A stretch of DNA of 14,957 bases from JAFGBZ01 sp043817715 (GCA_043817715.1 JBDRGO010000003.1:1-14957); one strand, 5' to 3'; shown: positions 1-6,214, numbered from the stretch's first letter. Made by a program: numbers and translations. The notes: generated by a model from the letters alone, not told the origin.

Positions 1-164
1 ACTAATATTTTTCCTGAAATTGTTTTTCCTTTTAATGGGTGCCCTTCTTCAGAAATTTCTCCTGTTTCTGGATCAACTCCTCCGTAAAATGAAATTGGTT
101 CAGATGAAAATAAAACTTCTCCTTTTATTTTTCCTTCAAAAATTGTTCTTCCTGTTAAAGTCAT
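1..164 (-). CDS. Phosphomevalonate dehydratase small subunit (aconitase X swivel domain), 5' part
   Basis: Only the first 54 codons are in the window; the gene runs off the left edge. The protein begins MTLTGRTIFEGKIKGEVLF, followed by a block with SFYGGVDPETG (residues 25-35) and KTISGKILV near the edge. This is the recognisable N-terminus of the aconitase X swivel domain (old name DUF126). In archaea this subunit pairs with the large subunit to dehydrate mevalonate 5-phosphate to trans-anhydromevalonate 5-phosphate in the cytoplasm. The ATG at 164-162 has a GGTG ribosome-binding site 5-6 nt upstream, the spacing seen throughout the window. The large subunit lies just upstream at 1449-274, the expected partner arrangement. 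The family call is from conserved motifs; the function is inferred from the pathway context. Confidence 0.88.
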   Translation of the reverse strand, partial: MTLTGRTIFEGKIKGEVLFSSEPISFYGGVDPETGEISEEGHPLKGKTISGKIL

Positions 165-273
165 TTTTTCACCTTTTGTTCAATTAAATTTAAATTCTAA
201 TTTTTAAATTCATTTTAATTTTAGTTTCATTTTTTAATTCATTCAATTTTTTTATTTTTTCTTCCTTTTTTTT
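165..273. other. AT-rich spacer between the two dehydratase subunit genes
   Basis: This 109-nt gap separates the stop of the large subunit from the start of the small subunit. On the coding (minus) strand it is almost entirely A-rich. It holds only very short Lys/Asn-rich reading frames with no properly spaced ribosome-binding site. The ribosome-binding site of the small subunit is at its left end. No hairpin or RNA gene is evident. Confidence 0.5.
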
Positions 274-1449
274 TCATTTTGTTGCAATTTCAATTAATTC
301 CTTTAATGGCTTATACACTGTTTTGAATTTGTTTTTTCCTCTTCCATAAAAAACTGCTTTAGCGGAATTTGTTGCAAGGCATTTAAAGCGCCCTTTCAAA
401 GGCGCAACTGCCATGCATGTATCGCAGGCAAATTTCGCTCCACTTGATTCAATGATTTCAGTATAGCCCATTCTGTCAGCAGTTGATTTAATCGGGCGTG
501 CAACGCATACCCAGAATTCTTTTGTTACTTTCTTTCCTTTAAGCATTTCAGCTAATTCCTGTATTTCTTTTAAAGAGCAGTGCGGGCATCCGACAGCAAC
601 AATATCAACTTCTGTTCCGTCATTCAGGAATTTTTTTGCTTCATTTATTTCTTCTTGTGAAATTTCAATTGATTCAGTTGGTTCAATTGTTTTGTTCGGA
701 GTAATGCCTTCAATATGGTAAATTCCTTGGCCGCCATAAGTTGCAATTGAAGCACTAAATGATTTTAATTCATCTACTCCTGCTTTTGAAATTCCTTTAA
801 TTAAAGGAATTTCTTTTCCTATTTTTTTCCCGATTGCATAGCCTAATGCGCCGAAATCAGTTAAGTCATTTAATTCGGCTTTAACTTGAATTGTTTTTTG
901 TGCTTCACGATTTTCATCTAAATGAAGTCCATATAACGGAGTTACTCCAGTTAAAGCTGATGCTAATGCACTTGGTCCTCCTTCCCTGTTTGTTTTTAAC
1001 CCTAAAACGCTGTTAGCATAAGCTACAGCGCTTGATTCGCTCCATGCAATATGTTCTCCATAATGTGGATTATTTCCAATAAAATACGGAGTACAAGTAC
1101 AAGTGTTTATTACTCCCATTTTTTCAAATGCTTCAATAACGCGTTTCTGTTTTTCCGCAAATTCAGGTGAAATCCCTAATTCCTTCCAGTTATCCAAATC
1201 CATTCCAGCAGGATTAAGCGTTGTAAGAACACGGGTTTTTCCGCCTTCTTCTGCAATTGATGACAAATAATCCAGCCCTGCTTCCCCCAGGTTATCATAT
1301 GAAACCCCTGCAATCTGGACGCTTGAAACAGGAACCATTTTTTCTGCACCGAAAATATTTCCCAAAGCAACTAATATTTTCATTGCTTTTTGAGTTGCTT
1401 TTCCTTGTTTGCCGGAAAGCATTTCTTTTTCGAAATTGGTTAATTGCAT
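274..1449 (-). CDS. Phosphomevalonate dehydratase large subunit (aconitase X catalytic domain)
   Basis: This 391-aa protein is the catalytic, iron-sulfur half of aconitase X (old DUF521). With the small subunit it converts (R)-mevalonate 5-phosphate to trans-anhydromevalonate 5-phosphate in the archaeal mevalonate pathway. Visible family motifs are CTCTPYFIGNNPHYGE at residues 117-132, followed by IAWSESSAVAYANSVLG and the NREGGPSALA block (about 154-163). VGCPHCS lies near 287-292 and FACDTCMAVAPLKGR at 340-354. Cys residues in these three blocks are the expected ligands of the iron-sulfur cluster. Length and motif order are those of a complete family member. The ATG at 1449 has an AAGGGTG ribosome-binding site 7 nt upstream. 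Separate large and small genes are the usual archaeal arrangement. The general family also includes cis-3-hydroxyproline dehydratases, but neighbouring mevalonate kinase, UbiX and UbiD-like genes argue for the mevalonate role. Confidence 0.93.
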   Translation of the reverse strand: MQLTNFEKEMLSGKQGKATQKAMKILVALGNIFGAEKMVPVSSVQIAGVSYDNLGEAGLDYLSSIAEEGGKTRVLTTLNPAGMDLDNWKELGISPEFAEKQKRVIEAFEKMGVINTCTCTPYFIGNNPHYGEHIAWSESSAVAYANSVLGLKTNREGGPSALASALTGVTPLYGLHLDENREAQKTIQVKAELNDLTDFGALGYAIGKKIGKEIPLIKGISKAGVDELKSFSASIATYGGQGIYHIEGITPNKTIEPTESIEISQEEINEAKKFLNDGTEVDIVAVGCPHCSLKEIQELAEMLKGKKVTKEFWVCVARPIKSTADRMGYTEIIESSGAKFACDTCMAVAPLKGRFKCLATNSAKAVFYGRGKNKFKTVYKPLKELIEIATK

Positions 1450-1503
1450 TATTCAACACCCTTGTTATTCATTAAATTAATGGTAAATTGTTTAAATTCT
1501 TAA

Positions 1504-1611
1504 TTAATTTCCTTCAATTTCTTTTCTTAATTTTTTAATGCTTGTGTGTTTATATCCATATTTCTTAAAATGTTTTTTTTCCATTTTCTCAATTTCTTTT
1601 ATTTTTTCCAT
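1504..1611 (-). CDS. 35-aa Lys/Glu-rich mini-ORF resembling the C-terminus of the upstream LpdD-like protein
   Basis: This is a small unannotated-size frame starting ATG at 1611-1609 and ending TAA at 1506-1504. The product begins MEKIKEIEKMEKKHFKKYGY. It starts 4 nt after the stop of the LpdD-like gene (1616), and the last codons of that gene provide an AGGT ribosome-binding site 5-6 nt before the ATG, so translational coupling is plausible. The string I-x-KMEK-x2-FKK-x-G-x-K with a following KL matches the C-terminal tail of the upstream protein, whose KILKMEKEDFKKHGLKRM segment aligns without gaps. It could be a real microprotein, a duplicated tail, or the remnant of an ancestral longer C-terminus cut off by a mutation. 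No database family is claimed. Confidence 0.4.
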   Translation of the reverse strand: MEKIKEIEKMEKKHFKKYGYKHTSIKKLRKEIEGN

Positions 1612-1615
1612 AAAA

Positions 1616-2095
1616 TTACCTGTGCTTTTTCTTTTTTCTTGATTTTTTTATTTTAAACAATTTGTTTAGTTCTTTATTAGTCATTCTTTTGAGTCCATGT
1701 TTTTTAAAGTCTTCTTTTTCCATTTTCAAAATTTTTTTAATGTAACTTTCTGTTGGTTCTTTTAATTCAAATAAAAGTTCATAAGTTAAATCATGCAAAT
1801 TCTTAATCAATTCATTCAATTCCTTTTTGCTTGGCTTCTCAATATGCGCTCCGCCAAAAACAATTACTTTTGTTTTCAGTGCTTTTGATAATTTTTTTGC
1901 CATTGGTTCAAATACAATTAATTCATGGTGTTTTTTGATTTTGATTGAATTAATTTTTTTTCCTTTTTCTGCAACCGCAATTCCCCCTAAATGAGGGCCT
2001 TCTTTATTTACTACTTTAATCCAGTAATCTTTGCCGGTTTTATTTAATTCCGCGGAGCAGTAACTTCTTTTTTTTCCTAAAGAAACTTTAATCAA
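1616..2095 (-). CDS. LpdD-like (prenylated-flavin chaperone family) protein, tentative
   Basis: This 159-aa protein shows GPHLGGIAVA (residues 33-42), a KKHHELI segment (about 54-60) and VIVFGGAHIEKPSKKELNEL (about 78-97). I recognise this PH-x-G ... H-[DE] ... G-x-H-[VI] pattern as that of LpdD, the small partner of UbiD-type decarboxylases now described as a prenyl-FMN chaperone. The context fits well: UbiX and the UbiD-like decarboxylase are encoded just upstream. The last ~45 residues are a Lys-rich extension beyond the core. The start is TTG at 2095-2093. A GAGGT ribosome-binding site lies 7 nt upstream, inside the final codons of the preceding toxin gene, whose TAA ends one nucleotide before the TTG. 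Codons 3-16 are an exact copy of sequence found again at 3579-3620, next to the decarboxylase gene, which suggests the gene originally began there. The family call is by eye; prFMN handling is inference. Confidence 0.6.
   Translation of the reverse strand: MIKVSLGKKRSYCSAELNKTGKDYWIKVVNKEGPHLGGIAVAEKGKKINSIKIKKHHELIVFEPMAKKLSKALKTKVIVFGGAHIEKPSKKELNELIKNLHDLTYELLFELKEPTESYIKKILKMEKEDFKKHGLKRMTNKELNKLFKIKKSRKKKKHR
2048..2089. repeat. 42-bp direct repeat, copy 1 (inside the LpdD-like gene)
   Basis: This is a perfect 42-bp match to 3579-3620 in the same orientation. It covers codons 3-16 of the intact LpdD-like gene. The two copies bracket the AbiE-like toxin-antitoxin genes precisely: the sequence between them (2090-3578, 1489 bp) contains both genes, their control region and little else. 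The match ends sharply on both sides, as expected for a duplicated insertion target or for recombination sites. Confidence 0.95.
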
Positions 2096-2096
2096 T

Positions 2097-2837
2097 TTAA
2101 AAACCTCTAGTTTTTAAAACTTTAAATTTTTTTTTGAAAAAATTTAAATCAATTAAATCACTTTCTTTCATTGTTTCATTAAAATATTTTGTGAATTTTG
2201 TTTTTTTAAGCAATTCATTTAATTTGTCTTTATTTATTTCAGTTTTTTCAAGCAATGCTTTGATGTCTATTTTGTCTTTTTTTATTTTTGATTTAAGCCA
2301 AGCACTTCTTTTGTCTGTTGGAGTTAATTGAGTGTGTTCAAATTTTCTGTCGCTTAATGCCTTTGTTTTATATATTAGCAAAAGTTCCGGTGTTGGGATT
2401 CTTGCAGTCTTGTTTTCGAAAACCCATTCTTTTGAATTTTTTTCCAATAAACTCCAAGGAATTTCAATTTTTTCTTTTTTTAATATGTTTTTGTTTGCAT
2501 AAGAACAGGCATCCAAATATATGGTGTCAATTCCTTCCTTTGTTTTTACTTCTTTGAAATATTCTTTTGTAAACATCCCTTTTGATTTAAATTTTCTGGT
2601 TTTATAGTATGGGAGTAATAATTCATGAACTGTTTTTGTTGTCGGCAGCACCACATCGATGTCCCTTGATTTATGGTGTTTTGTGTAAGCCCATACTGCC
2701 CACCCCCCGATTATTATTGGGTGATATCCGTAAACTTTATTGTACCATTCAATGAATTGTTTCAGTTCTTTTTCTGATTCTTCCAGTGTTTTTTTGGAGT
2801 AATATTCATCCAATTCTTTCACCGAATTCTGTTTCAA
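2097..2837 (-). CDS. AbiEii/MenT-like nucleotidyltransferase toxin
   Basis: The maximal frame is 246 aa. Residues 43-63 carry the nucleotidyltransferase signature GGWAVWAY followed by SRDIDVVLP, giving the GG...D-x-D arrangement (D59, D61) of the Pol-beta-like fold found in AbiEii and related toxins. A Lys-rich, mostly helical C-terminal half follows. The gene overlaps the 3' end of a winged-helix protein that looks like AbiEi, the standard antitoxin-toxin order of type IV AbiE modules. The annotated start at 2837 is a TTG without a good ribosome-binding site. A TTG at 2813-2811 with GGTG 6 nt upstream is the better candidate and would reduce the overlap to 8 nt. The last codons (K-T-R-G-F-stop) contain the GAGGT used by the LpdD-like gene. 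Toxic activity and target are inferred from the family. Confidence 0.75.
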   Translation of the reverse strand: MKQNSVKELDEYYSKKTLEESEKELKQFIEWYNKVYGYHPIIIGGWAVWAYTKHHKSRDIDVVLPTTKTVHELLLPYYKTRKFKSKGMFTKEYFKEVKTKEGIDTIYLDACSYANKNILKKEKIEIPWSLLEKNSKEWVFENKTARIPTPELLLIYKTKALSDRKFEHTQLTPTDKRSAWLKSKIKKDKIDIKALLEKTEINKDKLNELLKKTKFTKYFNETMKESDLIDLNFFKKKFKVLKTRGF

Positions 2838-3411
2838 TTAATGCTTTTGTTGCATATGTTTGTTCATTGCAGATTAAATCAATAATTGTCCTTATCCTGC
2901 TTGTTAAACGCATTTTTCCTTTTTTTTCAGTTTCTGTTTCAAGGCACAAGTCTGGTTTAAATATATTGATTTGCGTATATCCTTTCGGTTCTGCCTGAAG
3001 TTCTTCAATTATTTTTTTGTCATTAGTGTAAAAGTTAATTGTTGGTTCATCTAAATATTCACTATAGTTTTCTAATGCAGTACTTAAGCAAAAAATCACT
3101 TTTCTTTTAATTAATTCTTTCATTACTGTTTTTTTATCTGTATTAATCGCTATTGATTTTATTTTATTGTTTTTCATTGACCTAACGAGATGAAATAACC
3201 CCATTAACTCTGTTGCTTGTAATATCATGTATTTTTTTTTCCTTTTTTCAATAAATTCTTTATCTCTTAACTTGTTTATTATTCTATAAACCCATGCTTT
3301 TGAAACTTTTGTGGATTTAATGATTTCTTCTGCAGTAAATTTTTTTTTCTTTAAAATAAAACTAAGGATTTTATATGTTTGTTTCTGGGTTACATTAAGA
3401 AAACTACTCAT
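2806..3411 (-). CDS. AbiEi-like winged-helix antitoxin/transcriptional repressor
   Basis: This is a 201-aa protein counted from ATG 3411, which has GGTG 6 nt upstream. A GTG 9 nt further upstream (3420) is part of that ribosome-binding site and is not preferred. The N-terminal ~65 residues form a winged helix, with TAEEIIKSTKVSKAWVYRII as the helix-turn-helix and KLRDKEFIEKRKKKYMI as the wing. The rest, including FHLVRSMKNNKIKSIA and a conserved-looking INFYT strand, resembles the AbiEi C-terminal domain that neutralises the partner toxin. The gene precedes and overlaps the nucleotidyltransferase gene. An 8-bp inverted repeat directly upstream (3429-3448) is a likely autoregulatory operator. 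Family assignment is from fold pattern and gene order. Confidence 0.72.
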   Translation of the reverse strand: MSSFLNVTQKQTYKILSFILKKKKFTAEEIIKSTKVSKAWVYRIINKLRDKEFIEKRKKKYMILQATELMGLFHLVRSMKNNKIKSIAINTDKKTVMKELIKRKVIFCLSTALENYSEYLDEPTINFYTNDKKIIEELQAEPKGYTQINIFKPDLCLETETEKKGKMRLTSRIRTIIDLICNEQTYATKALIETEFGERIG

Positions 3412-3428
3412 TTTAAGCACCAGTATTA

Positions 3429-3467
3429 AGTCTATTAAATAATAGACTATACACTATATAATAGACT
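3429..3467 (-). promoter_or_regulatory. Probable operator and promoter of the AbiE-like module
   Basis: A perfect inverted repeat AGTCTATT-AAAT-AATAGACT occupies 3429-3448, and a third half-site AATAGACT follows at 3460-3467. Between them is a TATATA core (3455-3460). Archaeal spacing from that box puts transcription start near 3431, about 20 nt before the antitoxin ATG, with the GGTG ribosome-binding site inside the leader. The palindrome would cover the start site and the third half-site the TATA region. This is a classic layout for self-repression by the winged-helix antitoxin. Binding itself is inferred. Confidence 0.5.
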
Positions 3468-3495
3468 AATGTTTTTAAAGCTTGGGTTCTCCTGA

Positions 3496-3534
3496 AGTTT
3501 CCTGAATTGGATATTATTTGCTGTACAGGAAACT
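3496..3534. repeat. 9-bp inverted repeat near the outer end of the AbiE insertion
   Basis: The arms AGTTTCCTG (3496-3504) and CAGGAAACT (3526-3534) are perfect inverse complements separated by 21 nt. A CCTGAA motif is also repeated directly at 3491 and 3501. The element lies between the toxin-antitoxin promoter and the 42-bp repeat and belongs to the inserted segment. It could be a recombinase or regulator site; no function is assigned. Confidence 0.5.
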
Positions 3535-3578
3535 AAGCACTTAAGTATTTTGCCTGCTTTTTGGTTCAAACCCTGCAT

Positions 3579-3620
3579 TTCCGCGGAGCAGTAACTTCTT
3601 TTTTTTCCTAAAGAAACTTT
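3579..3620. repeat. 42-bp direct repeat, copy 2 (outer boundary of the AbiE insertion)
   Basis: This is the perfect partner of 2048-2089. It carries codons 2-15 of the interrupted LpdD-like reading frame. Homologous or site-specific recombination between the two copies would remove exactly one copy plus the toxin-antitoxin genes and restore an uninterrupted decarboxylase to LpdD-like operon. Confidence 0.95.
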
Positions 3621-3652
3621 CAAATTAAATCACTTAATTTAATTCAGTGCAA

Positions 3653-4918
3653 TTAAAATTTTACTTTAACAAAATCCTTGTCTTTTCCTAGTGGCTTTGT
3701 TAAATCAAATCCAACTTTGGTTGTAATTCTTGTATTTGGATCAGCACTTGGGTCAAGTGAACTTCCTTTTTCATTAGGCATTATTATCAAGTCCTTGTCT
3801 GCCTGAAACCTTGTTGCCATGCTCCATTCAATTTCTTTTGGATCAAATATATTCACGTCTTCGCTTACAACAAAACAGTGCTTCATTGAAGAATGGCCTT
3901 TAAATGCTGCTTCAATTGCCTTTTTGGCTTCTTCGTCTGAATTTTTCTTTTTAATTTTAACAATCCCATGCAGCCAACTGCACCCTCCGGGAGAAATCAA
4001 TACATCCAAGCATTCAGTTACTTTATTTACTTCATTGAATATTGTTGGTTCTCTTGGAGTGCCCATTAGTATTTTATGTTCTAATCCTCCTGGAAGCAGT
4101 GCTTCAAATACTGCGTTTTCTTTAACTGAAATTTTTTCAACAGTAAAAACAGGTTGTTTTCTGATAATGTCAAGTGTTCCGGTAATGTCAATGAATTTTC
4201 CTTCTTCATGCAGTTCATTTGCATCAATATATCCTTCAAGAATTATTTCAGTGTTTGCCGGAACAGGCAATTTATGTAATGGTGATTTTGTTAATGGAAG
4301 TTTTTGTAAAGTGTTTGCAATTTCTAATTCAAACACTCCAAAAGCAGGGCTTGTTGCTACTCCAAGCAAAGTATTTGGCGTTGAGCCAATACAACAAGCT
4401 ACTTTTACTTTTCCTTCTGATTCCTGAATTATTTTATGCAAATTCCTTTCAAGAATCCGCAGCACCATTTTGTTTTTCTCAAAAATCATTCCTCTTTGAA
4501 AAGAAGCATTTAATTCTCCATTAATTCCTTTTGCAACAAAATAACCACTTGACATATATTTTCCGTTTTCTTCTTTTACATGTCTTAAAAAAGGTAATTT
4601 TGTTAAGTCGTTTCCGAAATCATTAAATTTAGCTTCAGTTAATTCATTTTTTGTTGGTGAATTTAATGCTTTAATCATTTTTTTAGTGATTTCTTTTCCT
4701 TCACATCCAAGAAATTCAGCAACATCTTCTTTTGAACAATATAAATTTGCACAAACATTCATTTCAAATCCTTTTACATTTGAAAACAACGCTGGTTTGC
4801 CGTCTAATTCATGCATTTTTTTTGCAATTTCAAATTCAGTTGAAAGTGCTTCTTTTACTTCAATTAATTTTCCTTTTTCTTTTAAATAATTTAAAAATTC
4901 ATTAATATTTGAATACAT
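3653..4918 (-). CDS. UbiD-like decarboxylase, probable anhydromevalonate phosphate decarboxylase
   Basis: This 421-aa UbiD-family protein is expected to decarboxylate trans-anhydromevalonate 5-phosphate to isopentenyl phosphate using prenylated FMN. Family landmarks include the N-terminal LNYLKEKGKLIEV block and LPFLRHVKEENGKYMSSGYF (108-127). NASFQRGMI (137-145) and LRILERNLH (153-161) lie in the cofactor/active-site region, and LLPGGLEHKILMG (274-286) follows. It is shorter than bacterial UbiD, as archaeal anhydromevalonate phosphate decarboxylases are. The start is ATG 4918-4916 with AAGGTG 6 nt upstream. The GTG at 4927 is part of that ribosome-binding site. The VapC stop codon lies just upstream (4930), so the ribosome-binding site overlaps the end of vapC. 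UbiX is in the same operon and the dehydratase is downstream. Substrate is inferred from context; another UbiD substrate is unlikely here. Confidence 0.9.
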   Translation of the reverse strand: MYSNINEFLNYLKEKGKLIEVKEALSTEFEIAKKMHELDGKPALFSNVKGFEMNVCANLYCSKEDVAEFLGCEGKEITKKMIKALNSPTKNELTEAKFNDFGNDLTKLPFLRHVKEENGKYMSSGYFVAKGINGELNASFQRGMIFEKNKMVLRILERNLHKIIQESEGKVKVACCIGSTPNTLLGVATSPAFGVFELEIANTLQKLPLTKSPLHKLPVPANTEIILEGYIDANELHEEGKFIDITGTLDIIRKQPVFTVEKISVKENAVFEALLPGGLEHKILMGTPREPTIFNEVNKVTECLDVLISPGGCSWLHGIVKIKKKNSDEEAKKAIEAAFKGHSSMKHCFVVSEDVNIFDPKEIEWSMATRFQADKDLIIMPNEKGSSLDPSADPNTRITTKVGFDLTKPLGKDKDFVKVKF

Positions 4919-4929
4919 TTTTTTCACCT

Positions 4930-5331
4930 TTAAACTTCTTCTTTTCTAATTATTTTTGGGATTGAATCAAAGTCTTTGTCAAAAGAATAAAGTGTTTTTA
5001 TTCCAAAGTCAAGCATTAAAGCAATATTAGTGCAGTCAGTAAAACTTAATTTATCAAATTTTTTAAATAGTTCAATTGCCATTGCAAGGTGTTTGTGTTC
5101 AACTTTTAGCATTATAAGTTCTGAGTTGATTAATAAATCAAGCAATTTGTTTGCTTCTGTTTTGCCTTTTCTTTTTTTTGTTAAAGTAAGTGTTTCAGTA
5201 AGAACATAATCTGAGTAAAAAATTTTCTTTTTACTTTCGCTTAACTCCGTCAAAAGCTTTTTTGCTTTTTTGTGATATTTGTCTTTTTTTACAAATCCGG
5301 CAAACAAAACACAAGTATCTACAAATCCCAT
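4930..5331 (-). CDS. vapC: PIN-domain ribonuclease toxin (VapC-like)
   Basis: This 133-aa PIN-domain protein has acidic active-site residues in the usual order. D5 is in MGFVDTCVLF, E46 in YVLTETLTL, D99 in LSFTDCTNIALM, and D118/D120 in LYSFDKDFDSI. Such toxins are Mg-dependent RNases, often cutting tRNA or rRNA. The ATG at 5331 immediately follows the stop codon of the AbrB-type antitoxin gene (TAA then ATG), so the pair is translationally coupled. The C-terminus (RKEEV-stop) ends at 4930, and its stop overlaps the sequence used as ribosome-binding region by the decarboxylase gene. The target RNA cannot be read from the sequence. Confidence 0.9.
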   Translation of the reverse strand: MGFVDTCVLFAGFVKKDKYHKKAKKLLTELSESKKKIFYSDYVLTETLTLTKKRKGKTEANKLLDLLINSELIMLKVEHKHLAMAIELFKKFDKLSFTDCTNIALMLDFGIKTLYSFDKDFDSIPKIIRKEEV

Positions 5332-5583
5332 TTAATCAAACCCGCAAACAATTAAATCGTGTTCTTTTACAACATCGAATTTTTTGTCTTTTTCATTTCC
5401 TTCACAAGCGCCAATTAATTCTTTTAAGCTTGTTTTCTTTTTTGGCCTTAAAATTATTTCATTGTCCAAATCCAAGACTTGAATTTCTTGTCCTGGTTTT
5501 AATTTATGTTTTTTTCTGCTTTTAGCCGGCAAAGTGAATTGGAACCCTTTTGAAAGAGTTATTGTTTCAACTTCATAAGTCAT
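5332..5583 (-). CDS. vapB: AbrB/MazE-type antitoxin (VapB-like)
   Basis: This is an 83-aa protein. Residues ~6-50 form a swapped-hairpin AbrB/MazE DNA-binding domain: ITLSKGFQFTLPAKSRKKH is the characteristic strand-loop-strand, followed by KLKPGQEIQVLDLDNEIILR. The remaining ~35 residues would wrap and inhibit the PIN toxin. The ATG at 5583 has AGGTGG about 5 nt upstream. The gene lies directly before vapC. A 10-bp inverted repeat at 5627-5651 and a TATA-like box at 5611-5621 lie upstream and probably mediate its autoregulation. Identification is by domain pattern and gene order. Confidence 0.85.
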   Translation of the reverse strand: MTYEVETITLSKGFQFTLPAKSRKKHKLKPGQEIQVLDLDNEIILRPKKKTSLKELIGACEGNEKDKKFDVVKEHDLIVCGFD

Positions 5584-5610
5584 AAAACCACCTATATATT
5601 ATGTTCTTCA

Positions 5611-5651
5611 TTATTTTTAAACCCTTTCATTAGAAAAGCTATTTCTAATGA
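5611..5651 (-). promoter_or_regulatory. Inverted repeat and TATA-like box upstream of vapBC
   Basis: A perfect 10-bp inverted repeat, TCATTAGAAA (5627-5636) and TTTCTAATGA (5642-5651) with a 5-nt centre, straddles the UbiX stop codon (5645-5647). Next to it, on the minus strand, is a TATA-like TTTAAAAATAA at 5621-5611, about 33 nt before the vapB ATG. The arrangement suits an independent, self-repressed vapBC promoter with the antitoxin binding the palindrome. It could equally act as a partial terminator for the upstream genes; no T-tract follows on the coding strand, which argues against that. Confidence 0.45.
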
Positions 5652-6214
5652 GAATCCCATCTTTTAATGAAATTATTTTCAATTCCTAAAACATCAAGTA
5701 TTTTGCTGGTAATAAATGATTTTAAATCAGTTAATTCCTTTGGCTTATGGTAAAATCCTGGAGATAAAGGCAGTACTATTGCTCCGTACATTGCGAGATC
5801 ATACAAGTTTTTTAGCACCGGTGAACTCAAAGGTGTTTCTCTTACACAAAGAATTAATTTTTTTTTCATTTTAAGCATATTATCTGCTGTCCTTGAAATC
5901 AACGTCCCGCAGTTTGCATTAGCAATTTCTCCTGCTGTTTTAATTGAACAAGGAATCACAATCATTGCATCAATTAAATAACTTGAACTTGAGGGCGCAG
6001 CAGCTAAATCTGAATTATCATAAACCTTTGAAGCCAATTTCTTTAATTCACTTAAAGAAGTATTTTCTTCTTCTAATTCAATTATTTTTTCCGCATAATC
6101 TGAAACAATTAATTCAACTTCAATTTCTTTTATTTTATTTAATTCTTTAAGTAAATGAACTGCATAACCTATTCCGCTTGCACCGCTTAAAGCAATAAGA
6201 ATTTTCTGTTTCAT
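5645..6214 (-). CDS. ubiX: Flavin prenyltransferase UbiX
   Basis: This 189-aa flavodoxin-like enzyme makes prenylated FMN from FMN and dimethylallyl (mono)phosphate, the cofactor of UbiD-family decarboxylases. Family motifs are complete. SGASG is at residues 10-14. PSSSSYLIDAMIVIPCSIKT spans 73-92, the usual FMN/prenyl-binding stretch. R107-T-ADN-x-LK follows, then LCVRETPLS (121-129) and PGFYHKP (151-157). The ATG at 6214 is 15 nt after the mevalonate kinase stop and has an AGGAA ribosome-binding site, so the two genes share a transcript. Its product feeds the UbiD-like decarboxylase encoded downstream, and the prenyl donor is itself derived from this pathway. Confidence is high from motif completeness and context. 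Confidence 0.96.
   Translation of the reverse strand: MKQKILIALSGASGIGYAVHLLKELNKIKEIEVELIVSDYAEKIIELEEENTSLSELKKLASKVYDNSDLAAAPSSSSYLIDAMIVIPCSIKTAGEIANANCGTLISRTADNMLKMKKKLILCVRETPLSSPVLKNLYDLAMYGAIVLPLSPGFYHKPKELTDLKSFITSKILDVLGIENNFIKRWDSH

Larger units (their letters stand above)
3447..3623 (-). pseudogene. Truncated 5' fragment of the LpdD-like gene
   Basis: Reading from TTG 3623, 29 nt after the decarboxylase stop, the frame gives M followed by the same 14 residues as LpdD-like residues 3-16. It then runs into unrelated sequence (MQGLNQKAGKILK...) and stops at 3447, 58 residues in total. An AAGTGA ribosome-binding site lies 6 nt before the TTG. The simplest reading is that this was the original start of the LpdD-like gene, directly behind the decarboxylase, until the toxin-antitoxin module interrupted it after codon 15. 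The foreign tail has no recognised domain. Confidence 0.75.

Noticed and set aside
165..273. Tiny Lys/Asn-rich reading frames (about 8-18 codons) between the dehydratase subunits
   Set aside because: No properly spaced ribosome-binding site and composition entirely explained by A-rich spacer.
3819..4427. 202-codon open frame on the plus strand over the UbiD-like gene
   Set aside because: It is antisense to a strongly supported gene, is Ser/Phe-rich as expected from reversed codons, has no ribosome-binding site and no recognisable domain.
4919..4927. Upstream GTG starts for the decarboxylase (4927) and HMG-CoA synthase (11716), and upstream starts for DUF35 (8302) and HMG-CoA reductase (13106)
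   Set aside because: The two GTG codons are part of the GGTG ribosome-binding sites of ATG starts 9 nt downstream. The DUF35 extension overlaps thiolase, and the reductase extension lies in its promoter/leader.
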